Assembly: GCA_900470285.1 (NCBI GenBank)
Contig: UCAG01000003.1
Span: forward strand, 124,001-188,000
Reading direction: 5' to 3'
DNA length: 64,000 nucleotides
DNA from: Hyphomicrobiales bacterium
GTDB taxonomy: Bacteria; Pseudomonadota; Alphaproteobacteria; Rhizobiales; Rhizobiaceae
Shown here: positions 39,201 to 47,744 of the stretch, piece after piece
Layout of the letters: each line of letters begins with the position of its first letter
Numbering within the stretch: the first letter of the stretch is position 1
Notes under the pieces: generated by a model
The model's database searches: none
Told to the model about the DNA's origin: nothing
The model's input: the letters and a program-made list of their open reading frames with translations, nothing else
Translations under genes and position numbers: made by a program

Positions 39201-41892
39201 TGAGAACCGACTGAGCATGACCTTTCAGCGAATAGTCCATATTCACCGGAATAAGGTTGGTGACGATACCGAAAATCATCGGTACGAACATCGCCAAAAT
39301 CAGGAACAGCTGCCAGATCGTGGCAACGCCGAGCGGCAGCAAACACCAGCCGGCAAAAGACGCAATCACCCACATGATCGGGTTGAGCGAACGACGCAGG
39401 TTATCGGCCATTTTCCAGCGGGTGACATTGCTGACACCTTTGCCGGTTGAGAACAGAAACGGCAGCAACTGCCAGTCACCACGCGCCCAGCGGTGATGAC
39501 GGGAAATATCAACATTATAGCCGGTCGGATAATCTTCCACGACCTCGACATCGCTGGCGAGCGCACAACGGGCATAGCCGCCTTCGAGCAGATCGTGGCT
39601 GAGGACTGTATTTTCCTCAATCTTGCCCTGCATCACCCGTTCAAAGGCATCAACATCATAGAGGCCTTTACCGGTGAATGTACCTTCACCCAGCAAGTCC
39701 TGATAAACATCGGAAACAGCAAAGACGTAAGGATCAATACCACGATTGGCAGAGAATACGCGCTGCAGGAAAGACGCATCATCGCCGGTGGTCAGCGACG
39801 GGGTAACGCGCGGCTGCAAGATACCGTAACCGCTGGTAATACGACCGGTTTTCTCGTCAAAGACCGGATGATTGAGCGGATGTGACAGCTTACCGACCAG
39901 ATTGGTCACCGATTGCGGTGTCAGGCGGGTGTCAGAATCCAGTGTCATCACATAGCGGATATCGCGCGGCAGCGGCACATCCGACGGGAAGAAACTGGTA
40001 TCATGATCACCGCGCAGCAGCAGGTTCAGCTCATGCAGCTTACCGCGCTTGCGCTCCCAGCCCATCCAGCTGCCCTGTGACGGATTGTAAAGACGGCGGC
40101 GATGCAGGAAAAAGAAACGTGCCTGTCCGCTGCTCGCATAATCTTCTCCGGCATAATGCGTATTGAGCCTTGCCACTTCCTCACGCGCATAATCCAGCAC
40201 TTCCATATCGGCAGGCGTGACTTCCACATTGCTGTCAGTCCAGTCACTGACAATCGCAAAATAAACTTCGCCACGCGGATTGGTCAGATAATGCACTTCG
40301 AGATTGCGGATATGTTCATCAACACTGTCACGCGAATTAATCAGCGTCGGTACGGCCACCAGCGTGCGCGCATCAGCAGGCAAGCCATCACGATATTCAT
40401 AACCGACCAGACGGTTTGGCTGCACGAACCACGGCACCAGCGAGTTAAACAGACCAAGTGAAGCTTCATAGGCAGGGAACAGCGCGAGGATGGTAAAGAG
40501 CAGCTGTTCGCTCTCGCCAAAACCGATGCGCCCCATACCGGTATAAACCAGCACCAGCAGGCCGATAGTCATTGCCCAGACCGGTACAGCGATCCCCCAC
40601 AGGCCGAGCCCGCGATAGAGCCGCAGCAAACGCGATGATAAAGGCGGTGTATAACCGCAAATCTGCTCCAGTTCGGTACGGGCATTACCGCTCAGATAAT
40701 AGGCAATCGCACCGCTTTGCTCACGCTCGGTGATTTTATGCTCGCGCACGGATTTTTCACGCGCCAGCCGCAAAGCCGTATTGGTCACCTCAATTTCCGT
40801 CATACGCGAATTGCGGGCGATCTTTTCAATGGTTACGCGATAGCTGTTGCGTGAGGCGAAATCGAGATTTTCGAAATCACTGTTCTCACGCAGGATCGCA
40901 TCCATAATACTGACGGTCTCAACCCATGAGGTCCAGTCCACATCATCAATGGTTTTGAGCGAGCGGATAATATTACCCATGGTCATACCGCCGGTAGACT
41001 GGCGGGCATGTTCCTCGACAATAATATCCTCTACATCGCGTCCGGTCGCTTTCAGCTGAGCTTCCAGCCATTCAATCGCCGGTCCAGTCGCTGTGGAAGC
41101 ACTGCGCAGACGATAAAGCAGATGGGTGGCAAAAGTACCATCCCGTGCCGGTTCGCTATATTCTGTCAGAATAGATTGCAGTTCTTCCGGTGAAGAAGTC
41201 ACGACAATCTTATCGGCCACGCGATTGGCGAAGTTACGCATCGCACGGGCGCGTTCAACACGCAGCGCCAGGCGGCGGGCATTCTCCACCAGCATAAAAC
41301 GAATAACTGACGGCAGCGCCCATAATTCACCAATGCGCAGCGGTTCAACACTCTGGAAACCGTCGATCAGTGCTTTCAGGCTTTTCAGAGAAAAATTACT
41401 GTCACTATGGGCAACATACAGCCATGCCAGCGCGAAAACCCGCGGCAGGCCTTCGGTGCTCAGATTGGCAGATGCATCGGTGTTTTTTGATACCGCACCA
41501 TCCGGATGAATATTAGCTGCCAGCGGCAGCTGGCGCAAAAACTTGTCCGGCAAATCGCGGCGTGCCTGCTGCATGCTTTTATCGACAACGTAATAATTGT
41601 CGAGCAGCCACTGAGCAGCCGGCGTAATCGTCTCGCCGTTACGCGATGCCGCATCAGAGGAGCGATAGGCATGCAGGATCAGACCGGCATTTTCCGCAAG
41701 CCGTTTGTTAAAGTCGAATTTCTCATAATCGGGCAAGCGCACAGCTTCATTGCGGGCCAGCGCCGCAGCGAGCAGTTGTAATTCTTCTGGTGTTTTATAG
41801 TGCCCCCTGATTGGCAAAGGCAAAACCGGCAAAAGGCGGTCAGCAACAGGGCGGGAAAACAACGATGAAAGAGAGAAAGACAAAGCCGGCAT
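33250..41892 (-). CDS. cgs: Cyclic beta-1,2-glucan synthase
   Basis: A 2880-residue inner-membrane enzyme (Brucella Cgs and rhizobial NdvB/ChvB are about 2830-2870), which primes itself and then elongates, length-controls and cyclises periplasmic beta-1,2-glucan. The glycosyltransferase region (about 500-900) has the UDP-glucose site D652-S-D654 and RHHRWARGDWQ (about 798-808, the R/Q-xx-RW motif). Hydrophobic segments occur at about 425-500 and 830-1010. The C-terminal third is a GH94 phosphorylase: GGDWNDGMN near residue 2567 carries its catalytic Asp. The middle region (about 1100-2200) matches the cyclase/linker part. It is intact, alone, and flanked by its own terminator and a 458-base leader. 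The cgt exporter is not in the window. Confidence 0.95.
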   Translation of the reverse strand: MPALSFSLSSLFSRPVADRLLPVLPLPIRGHYKTPEELQLLAAALARNEAVRLPDYEKFDFNKRLAENAGLILHAYRSSDAASRNGETITPAAQWLLDNYYVVDKSMQQARRDLPDKFLRQLPLAANIHPDGAVSKNTDASANLSTEGLPRVFALAWLYVAHSDSNFSLKSLKALIDGFQSVEPLRIGELWALPSVIRFMLVENARRLALRVERARAMRNFANRVADKIVVTSSPEELQSILTEYSEPARDGTFATHLLYRLRSASTATGPAIEWLEAQLKATGRDVEDIIVEEHARQSTGGMTMGNIIRSLKTIDDVDWTSWVETVSIMDAILRENSDFENLDFASRNSYRVTIEKIARNSRMTEIEVTNTALRLAREKSVREHKITEREQSGAIAYYLSGNARTELEQICGYTPPLSSRLLRLYRGLGLWGIAVPVWAMTIGLLVLVYTGMGRIGFGESEQLLFTILALFPAYEASLGLFNSLVPWFVQPNRLVGYEYRDGLPADARTLVAVPTLINSRDSVDEHIRNLEVHYLTNPRGEVYFAIVSDWTDSNVEVTPADMEVLDYAREEVARLNTHYAGEDYASSGQARFFFLHRRRLYNPSQGSWMGWERKRGKLHELNLLLRGDHDTSFFPSDVPLPRDIRYVMTLDSDTRLTPQSVTNLVGKLSHPLNHPVFDEKTGRITSGYGILQPRVTPSLTTGDDASFLQRVFSANRGIDPYVFAVSDVYQDLLGEGTFTGKGLYDVDAFERVMQGKIEENTVLSHDLLEGGYARCALASDVEVVEDYPTGYNVDISRHHRWARGDWQLLPFLFSTGKGVSNVTRWKMADNLRRSLNPIMWVIASFAGWCLLPLGVATIWQLFLILAMFVPMIFGIVTNLIPVNMDYSLKGHAQSVLTDVTLAFADMALRLSFIAHSATLMGDAIVRTFYRLFVSRRYLLAWRAAAQMKSSDTLDFYVRLMWPSLLIGVLAFLLPVLFGSKAVLIAVPFAVIWIASPWIAWAVSRSAKPQDTLEVRSSDKGDLRRYARRTWRYFEAFTNEEGNHLPPDNYQEDPVGIVAMRTSPTNIGVYFLSIISARDFGWISFNDTLTRIGQTLDTMEKMEKFRGHLYNWYETDTLKPLQPLYVSAVDSGNLAGHLVTLSSALEEWAQAPSVYLQGDFEGILDVNDILEEAIAAIPDDRRILRPLRRRLEERIANFRRAVRSFREEPETASFRTINISLFAKDIEKLALELDGELETTQSQEALEWARTLVETCKAHTDDAIGEHNAEELRLQLQSLASRARQLAFDMEFGFLERKERRLLSIGFRVQENELDESCYDLLASEARLASLFAIAKGDVPVEHWFKLGRLLVPVGWKGALLSWSGSMFEYLMPPLVMNEPLGSLLDQTNKLVVQRQIEYATSRGLPWGISEAAYNARDPQMNYQYSNFGVPKLGLQRGLSRNAVIAPYASLLASQYRPADAVSNLKVLQKLGALGRYGFHDSVDFTPSRVREGEKCAVVKNYYAHHHGMSIIAVNNVIFDGRMRSRFHSDPVIEAAELLLQEKAPREIPMVYAKTENPMRVDSGAFDEAPMRIIEEPLKAPRSVHLMSNGQYSLMLTAAGNGYSRWHDLAITRFQPDASEGMQGSFLFLRDIESGRWWSATGEPSRHLETETKTVFTEDKAEFYKTSGDIKTVVETIVTTDVDGEGRRIDIINTSSRDRVIEVTSYAELVLNNPDTDDAHPAFAKMFVETEIAPDGTTIYAKRRKRAPSDTEVHVAHFVTDLSGAVRETEAETDRRVFIGRGRTLRNPAAFDQEMKFTGSQGTVLDPVASLRTRVRVPAHKKVSLVFWTLAGGSRSYLEEKAAVLRYPEAFAREYTLSWTRSQVRLHHVGIKPAEATDYQKTAAYLIYPDRALRQPSEVIAAGLGAQSDLWPLSISGDDPIFVLRIDNEADLEVLRGVLKAQEYWREKGLTVDVVVVNERAFSYAQDTQRAVEWLTESFRVRSQHQGQKQHIFTVRRDQMSEASYNTLLAAARIVMHAQNGSLAEQLKRIQEISVDLASRKETKLESTDPRLSRRRALETDDEQVVKLPGVAPRQIKADKQVSGDGLEFWNSYGGFDADGNYVVRLNADRTTPHPWINVIANAEFGFHVSAEGSAFTWSGNSRDYQLTPWSNDPVSNLPGEALYIADRDSGKVFAPTANVIRDAEVTYEAQHGQGFSTFTSKHGDVLCELTMAVDPDKPVRLTRLRLVNRSQSMKRLRLYNYAEWVLGNVRAKNAAYIVPRFDEELGALFARNPYHTDKAGQVAFLTANILPVSVTSDRQEFIGATGSVTEPDIVMQGKSLSGTVEAGRDPCAALSYDLELSAGQTKDILFILGNAKDEETAQGLITYGRGLDMDDLLARTSEQWQDFTAPLQVKTPDRSFDLMVNRWLPYQSMASRILARAAFYQASGAYGFRDQLQDTLSLLMLDPLLARKQLLNVAGRQFAEGDVQHWWLPVTGAGVRTLISDDVVWLSYAATLYTQVTGDLAVLDEEIAYLQGRALGEGEHDAFYQPEVSDKTDTVYEHCVKGLELAMQRTGQHGLPLILGGDWNDGMNLVGVEGKGESVWLGWFLSYTLQQFIPLSVSRGDTSRAEVMQSHLDALNKALEEHGWDGEWYRRGYFDDGAPLGSHLSDECQIDAIAQSWAVLSGVADPQRADQAMASLEKHLLDEEGGLLRLFTPPFDKTEHEPGYIKGYPRGVRENGGQYTHGATWAIMALTKLGRGDEAYKLFSLINPVHHGENPETYRVEPYVIAADIYSVEPRRGQGGWTWYTGSAGWFYRVATEGILGLSKRGNALFLHPVLPSDWDGFELDYRHGEALYKITVRNKAGRDSLKVDGKAVKKRDAGIALATQGQHEIVLELK

Positions 41893-42350
41893 ATGCCTTT
41901 TACAGCCTTTTATAAGATTTAAGTTCCGCTACGGATGGTCAGATTTGCCATATCCGCAAACACATGCTTCAGATCCTGTGAATTTCATAAAGATTCACAC
42001 ATGATCGGTGGTGTTAAACAGTTATGACCAAATTACGTCCGCAAAGAATGCCATGGTCGAATTTGGTAAAATCGCAAAGCACAAATCATAGCTGATTTTA
42101 ACTTTACGTTATAAAAATCAACAGGCTACCCTCTGCAATCGGCACTCCGACGATACGCAAGCCCTGACAAAGCTGGGGCAGCACGCTTTGATATAATGCC
42201 AGAGGGTGAGAAAGGTTGCCTGAGTGCACTTTAAACGGATTAAATTATTTTGAAAGTCCCTCTTTCTGATAAGGAAAACGCCGGATAACAAAGCCGATAT
42301 TCAGCCCCGTATCCGGCGTTTCAGAGAATCATTTTCTGAGCTGCATCTCT
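41893..42350. other. 458-base gap between cgs start and cysA end
   Basis: It holds the leader and promoter of cgs and, at its left end, the cysA terminator. AT-rich stretches at about 42060-42125 are likely promoter DNA, but I cannot assign -35/-10 boxes with confidence. No gene or RNA is apparent. Confidence 0.45.
42278..42320 (-). terminator. Probable terminator downstream of cysA
   Basis: AACGCCGGATA (42278-42288) pairs with TATCCGGCGTT (42310-42320) around a 21-base loop; on the minus strand TTTTCC follows. The T-run is short. Confidence 0.5.
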
Positions 42351-43391
42351 TTAGTTTTGAGAGGCAAAAACGCGCCAGTATTTCGGCCGGAATGCCAGAC
42401 GGCTGCCGGTAACCGCTTCATTCTCTGCCGGAATTTCAATCTCGATAATTTCACGGTTGCCGCCGACTTCCAGCTCAACACGGCGCTTGGCGCCCACCCG
42501 CCGTGTAGCAGTGACCACACCGGCAATACAGCCGCCGCATCCCTCCACCAGCTCCACATCATGGGGGCGGAAATATAGCACCGCTTCTCCGTCTGCCTGA
42601 TCGGTTGTCAGCCCCAGAGAGCGATCTGCCAGCCAGAGCGCCCCCTGCTCAACACGCACATTCAGGCGGCTGGATTCCCCGATAAAGCCATAGACGAAAG
42701 CAGAATTCGGGCTGTCATAAATCTCGTCCGGTGTTCCGACCTGTTCGATGCGCCCCTGACTCATCACCACAACACGGTCGGCCAGTTCCAGTGCCTCATC
42801 CTGATCATGGGTTACAAAAACGGTGGTATGGCCGGTGCTGTCATGAATCTCACGCAGCCATTTGCGCAGCTCTTTACGCACCTGCGCATCCAGCGCACCA
42901 AAAGGCTCGTCCAACAGCAGCACATTCGGTTCAATCGCCATAGCACGTGCCAAAGCCACACGCTGGCGCTGGCCGCCGGAGAGCTGTGCCGGATAGCGGT
43001 TTTCCAGCCCCTGTAACTGCACCAGATTAAGCAGATCAACCGCACGCTTATGAATATCCGTTTTGGACGGGCGCGTTGCCCGCGGACGCACTTTCAGCCC
43101 GAAGCCGACATTCTGCGCCAAAGTCATATGACGAAACAAAGCATAATGCTGGAACACAAAACCAACATTACGTTCCTGCACGGTTTTGTTTGAGGCATCC
43201 TCATCGCCGAAATAGACAGTGCCCTCTGTAGGGCTTTCCAGCCCTGCAATCAGACGCAATAAAGTGGTCTTACCCGAGCCGGAAGGGCCGAGCAAAGCAA
43301 TCAGCTCGCCTGAATGAATATCAAGCGAAACGTTGTGCAGCGCCGGAAACTGCTCAAACTCCTTGCGCACCTCAACAACGCGTACTTCCAT
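42351..43391 (-). CDS. cysA: Sulfate/thiosulfate ABC importer ATPase
   Basis: A 346-residue CysA-type ATPase energising sulfate and thiosulfate uptake. Walker [13 protein letters not shown]-loop [12 protein letters not shown], signature [14 protein letters not shown], Walker [13 protein letters not shown] and switch His [10 protein letters not shown] are all present. A regulatory C-terminal domain follows (about 240-346, TOBE-like: [10 protein letters not shown]). The ATG at 43391 has AAGGAT seven bases upstream; a TTG two codons earlier is the alternative. It is the last gene of sbp-cysT-cysW-cysA, separated from cysW by 174 bases that hold a palindromic repeat. Confidence 0.93.
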   Translation of the reverse strand: MEVRVVEVRKEFEQFPALHNVSLDIHSGELIALLGPSGSGKTTLLRLIAGLESPTEGTVYFGDEDASNKTVQERNVGFVFQHYALFRHMTLAQNVGFGLKVRPRATRPSKTDIHKRAVDLLNLVQLQGLENRYPAQLSGGQRQRVALARAMAIEPNVLLLDEPFGALDAQVRKELRKWLREIHDSTGHTTVFVTHDQDEALELADRVVVMSQGRIEQVGTPDEIYDSPNSAFVYGFIGESSRLNVRVEQGALWLADRSLGLTTDQADGEAVLYFRPHDVELVEGCGGCIAGVVTATRRVGAKRRVELEVGGNREIIEIEIPAENEAVTGSRLAFRPKYWRVFASQN

Positions 43392-43443
43392 TCTCAATCC
43401 TTTCAGGCACCCTCATGCCAGTGCATTACATCTTAATGATTAG

Positions 43444-43540
43444 AGCATTTCCGATTTTGATTAAATCAGAGGAAATGCTTTGTCTCTTTGTTTTCCCGCG
43501 CATCTCATCCGAAAACCGCTCAAACTTTTCGGGATGCGCT
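43444..43540. repeat. Palindromic intergenic repeat, well-preserved copy
   Basis: Two tandem dyads: AGCATTTCC...GGAAATGCT (43446-43481) and GCGCATCTCATCCGAAAA...TTTTCGGGATGCGC (43499-43539). It sits between cysW and cysA inside the operon and matches the degenerate copy at 25201-25302. It is a known type of repeat in Hyphomicrobiales. Confidence 0.75.
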
Positions 43541-43542
43541 AT

Positions 43543-43593
43543 TCATGCGTAAAGCGCATTACAAATCAGCCCCCGTCATGCGTAAAGCGCATT
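43543..43593. repeat. 18-base direct repeat at the cysW 3' end
   Basis: TCATGCGTAAAGCGCATT occurs at 43543-43560 and again at 43576-43593, 33 bases apart. The second copy codes for the end of CysW (MRFTH on the minus strand); the first is outside the gene. Confidence 0.85.
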
Positions 43594-44453
43594 TCCAGTA
43601 TGGTTTTCAAAACGAGTGTGATCAGCGCCAGTCCCGCCAGCAGGGATGCCACCGCAAAAGCCGCCACGATATTTTCGCTATACATCATCTCCACATGCAG
43701 CGGCATAGTCGTCGTCAATCCGCGAATACGTCCCGACACCACCGCCACCGCACCGAACTCTCCCATCGCACGTGCATTACACAGCAACACACCGTAAAGC
43801 AGCCCCCAGCGGATATTCGGCAAAGTCACATAGAGAAAGGTTTTCCAGCCGCTTGCGCCCAGCGATAAAGCAGCTTCTTCATCACCTGTGCCCTGTTCCT
43901 GCATCAACGGGATCAGTTCACGGGCAACAAAAGGAAAAGTTACAAAAATCGTTGCCAGCACAATACCGGGAACGGCAAACAATATCTGGATATTATACGA
44001 TTGAAGCCATGATCCGAGCATACTGTTACCGCCGAACAGCAGCACAAAAACCAGCCCTGAAATTACCGGCGACACCGAGAACGGCAGATCAATCAGCGTG
44101 ATGAGAAAGGTTTTGCCGCGAAATTCGAATTTGGCAATTGCCCATGAAGCAGCAATCCCGAAAACCATATTCAAGGGTACTGCGATGGCCGCAATCAGCA
44201 AAGTCAGCCGGATAGCTGAAACGGCATCCGGATCGGTCAGTGCTTCCAGATACGCACCGGTGCCTTTGCTGAAAGCCTGCGCGAAGATCACAATCAGAGG
44301 CAGCACAATGAACAAGGCCATAAACAGCAGCCCTGTCAGTGTCAGAAACCAGCGCATAGCCGGTGTTTCTGTGACCGCTGAGCGGTTATGCGCCGTGTGA
44401 TTATGTTTCAGACGACGGGAAAACAGTTTTCCGGCACTAGCTGCCATAGCCAT
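43566..44453 (-). CDS. cysW: Sulfate ABC importer permease CysW
   Basis: A 295-residue inner-membrane permease. It has about six transmembrane segments and the EAA motif ([28 protein letters not shown]) that docks on CysA. The [18 protein letters not shown] segment is characteristic of CysW, and the N-terminal soluble stretch up to about residue 32 is longer than usual. It overlaps the end of cysT by 17 bases. An 18-base duplication of its last codons lies just past the stop. Confidence 0.92.
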   Translation of the reverse strand: MAMAASAGKLFSRRLKHNHTAHNRSAVTETPAMRWFLTLTGLLFMALFIVLPLIVIFAQAFSKGTGAYLEALTDPDAVSAIRLTLLIAAIAVPLNMVFGIAASWAIAKFEFRGKTFLITLIDLPFSVSPVISGLVFVLLFGGNSMLGSWLQSYNIQILFAVPGIVLATIFVTFPFVARELIPLMQEQGTGDEEAALSLGASGWKTFLYVTLPNIRWGLLYGVLLCNARAMGEFGAVAVVSGRIRGLTTTMPLHVEMMYSENIVAAFAVASLLAGLALITLVLKTILEMRFTHDGG

Positions 44454-45360
44454 ATCTCCTGCGTGTCCGTGTCTGGATCAGATTGACAATGAGCAACATC
44501 ACAAAAGAAATCAGCATCATCACCGTGGCGAGAACTGTAGCTGCAGAATAATCAAATTCCTCAAGCTTGATGAAGATCAGCAAAGGTGCGATTTCAGTCG
44601 AATAAGGCCGGTTACCGGCGATAAAAATCACCGAGCCATATTCCCCGACTGCACGGGCAAAGGCCAGTGAAAAGCCGGTCAGAATAGCCGGTTGCAAACC
44701 AGGCAAAAGTACACGGAAGACGGTCTGAAAGCGACTAGCGCCCAGCGTTGCCGCTGCCTCCTCCTGTTCACGGCTGATCTCTTCAATCACCGGCTGGATC
44801 GTGCGCACCACAAAAGGCAGACCGATAAAAACCAGTGCCACCACAATACCGGCCTGTGTAAAAGCAATACGAATATCAAGCGGCATCAGCCATGCACCGA
44901 TCCAGCCTTTCGGCGCATAAAGCGCTGTCAGTGCAATACCGGCAACAGCGGTGGGCAGAGCAAAAGGCAGATCCACCATCGCATCGACCAGCCGCCTGCC
45001 GGGAAAGCGGTAGCGTACCAGCACCCATGCAACAATGCCGCCAAAAACCACATTAATCAGCGCTGCCAGGATCGCGCTGAAAAAACTGACCTGCAAGGCA
45101 CTGACCAGCCGGGGATCTGTTGCCAGTTGCCAGAAGCGTGCAGGCCCGACCCCGACAGCATGAAGCATCAGCACCATCAGCGGGATCAGGATCAGCAGAG
45201 ACAGATAGGCCACGCTGAAGCCCAGTGTCAGACCAAAACCCGGCAGGATGGACGGCTTGCGCCATGCCTGCCAGAAGCGCGGTTTTTTCCCGCTTTTATG
45301 TGGCTGATCCGGTTTCCCGCCGCCCGTTTTTATTATGAGTTCTGCCATAGGTAACACCAT
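44437..45360 (-). CDS. cysT: Sulfate ABC importer permease CysT (CysU)
   Basis: A 307-residue permease partner of CysW. The first transmembrane segment follows a basic stretch ([26 protein letters not shown]). The EAA loop is [23 protein letters not shown], and [16 protein letters not shown] is the CysT hallmark. A start at the ATG at 45360 or at the ATG four codons later (45348) is possible; neither has a strong ribosome site. It lies 12 bases after sbp and overlaps cysW. Confidence 0.92.
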   Translation of the reverse strand: MVLPMAELIIKTGGGKPDQPHKSGKKPRFWQAWRKPSILPGFGLTLGFSVAYLSLLILIPLMVLMLHAVGVGPARFWQLATDPRLVSALQVSFFSAILAALINVVFGGIVAWVLVRYRFPGRRLVDAMVDLPFALPTAVAGIALTALYAPKGWIGAWLMPLDIRIAFTQAGIVVALVFIGLPFVVRTIQPVIEEISREQEEAAATLGASRFQTVFRVLLPGLQPAILTGFSLAFARAVGEYGSVIFIAGNRPYSTEIAPLLIFIKLEEFDYSAATVLATVMMLISFVMLLIVNLIQTRTRRRYGYGS

Positions 45361-45372
45361 TAAAGACGGAAC

Positions 45373-46401
45373 TTATTTAACCGGCTTATAGATCTGATCG
45401 AAGGTACCGCCATCCCCGAAATGTGCCGGCTGTGCCTTAACCCAGCCACCGAATAAAGGATCATCAATCGTGATGAGCTTGACATCCGTCAGCCATTTAC
45501 GGTCAGCTTCCGGCACCAGTTCAGGTTTTGACGGCCGGTAGAAATGTTTGGCTGCAATCTTCTGCCCTTCTTCGGAATAGAGATAGGTCAGGAAGGCTTC
45601 TGCCTGTTTGCGGGTACCTTTGGCATCGACATTCTTGTCCACCACAGCAACCGGCGGTTCAGCAAGAATGGATTGCGGCGGCACCACAATGTCAAAAGAA
45701 TCTGCTCCGAATTCCGCCACCGAGAGATAGGCTTCATTCTCCCAAGCCAGCAGCACATCGCCCAGCTGGCGTTGCACAAAACTGGTGGTCGAGCCACGCG
45801 CACCGGTATCCAGAACCGGCACATGGCGGAACAATTCCGTCATATAGGCTTTGACCTTGGTTTCATCACCGCCATATTCGCTATATGCCCAGGCCCATGC
45901 CGCCAGATAGTTCCAGCGTGCACCGCCGGAGGTTTTCGGGTTTGGGGTGATCACTTCCACCCCGTCCTTAATCAGATCACCCCAGTCTTTAATGCCCTTG
46001 GGATTGCCCTTGCGGGTCAGAAAAACAATTGTCGAGGTGTAAGGTGCGGAATTATTCGGAAATTTCTGCCGCCAGTCCGCATTGATCTTGCCGCTTTTCT
46101 CAACAATGGCATCAATATCGCTTTGCAGAGCCAGCGTCACAACATCCGCGGGGATACCATCAATGACCGAGCGTGCCTGTGCACCGGAACCGCCATGCGA
46201 TGTGCGCAGAGTTATCGCTTCACCGGTTTCGGTCTGCCAGTGTTTAGCAAAAGCCTCGTTAAATTCTTTATATAATTCCCGAGTCGGATCGTAAGAAACA
46301 TTCAGCAGGGTCTGGGCAGCGGGTGCCTGCACAGGTAAGGCCACCGCAGATACAGCGATCAGCGCAGCAAAGGCGGAAAAGGTATTTCGCATCAGCATCA
46401 T
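45373..46401 (-). CDS. sbp: Periplasmic sulfate-binding protein
   Basis: A 342-residue binding protein (Sbp/CysP family) that delivers sulfate to CysTWA. It has a signal peptide (cut after APAAQ, about residue 30) and the family signature LLNVSYDPTRELYKEFNEAF, HGGSGAQARSVIDG (anion-binding loop), TPNPKTSGGARWNYLAAWA. Sulfate and thiosulfate binders are hard to tell apart; the former is more likely by motif. It leads the cys operon; the ATG at 46401 lies five bases after GGAGG, although a TTG one codon earlier and an ATG one codon later are also usable. Confidence 0.9.
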   Translation of the reverse strand: MMLMRNTFSAFAALIAVSAVALPVQAPAAQTLLNVSYDPTRELYKEFNEAFAKHWQTETGEAITLRTSHGGSGAQARSVIDGIPADVVTLALQSDIDAIVEKSGKINADWRQKFPNNSAPYTSTIVFLTRKGNPKGIKDWGDLIKDGVEVITPNPKTSGGARWNYLAAWAWAYSEYGGDETKVKAYMTELFRHVPVLDTGARGSTTSFVQRQLGDVLLAWENEAYLSVAEFGADSFDIVVPPQSILAEPPVAVVDKNVDAKGTRKQAEAFLTYLYSEEGQKIAAKHFYRPSKPELVPEADRKWLTDVKLITIDDPLFGGWVKAQPAHFGDGGTFDQIYKPVK

Positions 46402-46524
46402 CAAGGCCTCCGTTTTATGTTCAAAAACAAACTAACAGAGCCGGAACGGAGAAGGATGCTACAAGAACCTCAATACTCCGCTCCCACGGAAATAATCTTT
46501 CTTAAGACGCCGCATTATAAAATA

Positions 46525-46559
46525 AAAATTCGCGCTTGCCAAAGGTAACTCTGCAAGCG
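46525..46559 (-). terminator. Possible terminator after lipoprotein gene
   Basis: CGCTTGC (46533-46539) pairs with GCAAGCG (46553-46559); on the minus strand the stem is followed four bases later by ATTTTTATTTT. It lies 28 bases past the stop of the lipoprotein gene and before the cys operon. Confidence 0.45.
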
Positions 46560-46586
46560 GTCTCTAAAGGAGCGGTTCAGAGCCGG

Positions 46587-47030
46587 TCATAAACCAATGA
46601 CCGGACTCATACGAGGACTGCGCAAACTGCACTTATAGCGCACTTCATAATAGGGATCGACAACCAGTGTCACATCGCGCGTTTCGCAGCGTCTGCCGGT
46701 GGATTTCAGATATTCTTCCGCAACATCGCGAAACACGACTGGTGGCGTAACACCAAGCCCCGTGCCGGTAGAGAAACCTTTGACAAAATTTTGTGTGGCC
46801 GTGCCCGCCAGCCCCGGCCCTATCAGCAAACGGCTCTCGGGCTGATTATCAACAATACGATAATTTGTGCCGCTTTTTCCAACGAATTCAACGGAAGGCA
46901 GCCCCTGATATTTGGCTTGTACATAATTCACACCGGCACAACCGGTGAGTGCAGCAAGGGTAGCAAGCGCACTGATGCGCATACCCGCAGGGGTGAATAT
47001 TTTGCGAAATGTCAAACCAGCCTGTATCAC
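46587..47030 (-). CDS. Small putative lipoprotein, function unknown
   Basis: A 147-residue protein with a lipoprotein-like signal ending LAALTGCAG (lipobox L-T-G-C31), so the mature protein of about 117 residues is probably anchored in the envelope. The mature part has a GTNYRIVDNQPESRLLIGP segment, a glycine-rich FSTGTGLG stretch, and three further cysteines (C119, C134 region). No family recognised. Start uncertain: GTG at 47030, or the ATG at 46982, which gives a shorter but more typical signal (MRISALATLAALTGC). No good ribosome site for either. Strand and spacing suggest it is a separate transcript from the cys operon. Confidence 0.6.
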   Translation of the reverse strand: MIQAGLTFRKIFTPAGMRISALATLAALTGCAGVNYVQAKYQGLPSVEFVGKSGTNYRIVDNQPESRLLIGPGLAGTATQNFVKGFSTGTGLGVTPPVVFRDVAEEYLKSTGRRCETRDVTLVVDPYYEVRYKCSLRSPRMSPVIGL

Positions 47031-47228
47031 GCGCTATAATGCCTTTTCTGCTGAACTATACTGTCTCTGCTTTTAAATATCTGACAAACAATCATATTAA
47101 TGCCAGATACGGTTTTTATTGGACGATCAAAATAAGAATCTTATTTTCAATTCCGGAAACAAACCTGTTTTTCTGCCCGCAGGTTCCCTGCATTCTCTGT
47201 AAGTGCTGTAAACGAAAAGGATAAACTG

Positions 47229-47621
47229 ATGCTGAAAGCAATCATCCCATCACTCTCTGCCGGTCTTTTACTTTGCGGTTTTGCAGGCAGTGTTGCCGCG
47301 CAGGAAGCTGACGAGATGCAGGCACTTACCAAAGTGACCTATATATGCGAGCGGAATGTTGAACTGGATGTTGTCTATATTAACGGTTTGAAAAATGATG
47401 AAGCAGCAGCGGTCCTTTATACGGAAGGCAAGCTTGTGCCGATGCGTATCTGGCCTGCTGCTTCCGGTGCACGTTATATCGCTCTTGATGAACAGGACAG
47501 CTATCGCTGGCATACAAAAGGCGATGAAGGCATCCTGTCTTTTCTTGAAGCCGATGACAGCGCCAAAGAACAGACATTGTTCAGCAATTGTGTAAACAAG
47601 GATAAAGCTGCACAACAGTAA
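47229..47621 (+). CDS. Periplasmic C-type lysozyme inhibitor, MliC/PliC family
   Basis: A 130-residue protein with a signal peptide (cut near VAAQ, residue 24) and a single MliC-type domain: a Cys pair C40 and C121 that likely forms a disulfide, LYTEGKLVPMRIWPAASGARYI with the family SGxRY loop (S79-G-A-R-Y), and a Trp-containing strand YRWHTKGDEGILSF. MliC/PliC proteins block host c-type lysozyme at the cell surface and help survival in phagocytes; a PliC is known from Brucella. No lipobox, so the periplasmic (PliC) form. A good AAGGAT precedes the ATG. It is not in an operon. Confidence 0.82.
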   Translation: MLKAIIPSLSAGLLLCGFAGSVAAQEADEMQALTKVTYICERNVELDVVYINGLKNDEAAAVLYTEGKLVPMRIWPAASGARYIALDEQDSYRWHTKGDEGILSFLEADDSAKEQTLFSNCVNKDKAAQQ

Positions 47622-47744
47622 GACTGAGAGGGGATTTTTCACTACCCTTAAAGCACGCAGACTGCTATTTGTGCCGCCAGATAGCAGTCTTCCTGATCTG
47701 CTTTGAATTTTATGTGATCCGTTCTCTTACAGGAAAGATGTGAG

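Noticed and set aside
33250-41892. Numerous long open frames on the strand opposite cgs as possible genes
   Set aside because: They are scattered in both frames, match nothing, and the 2880-residue gene is complete.
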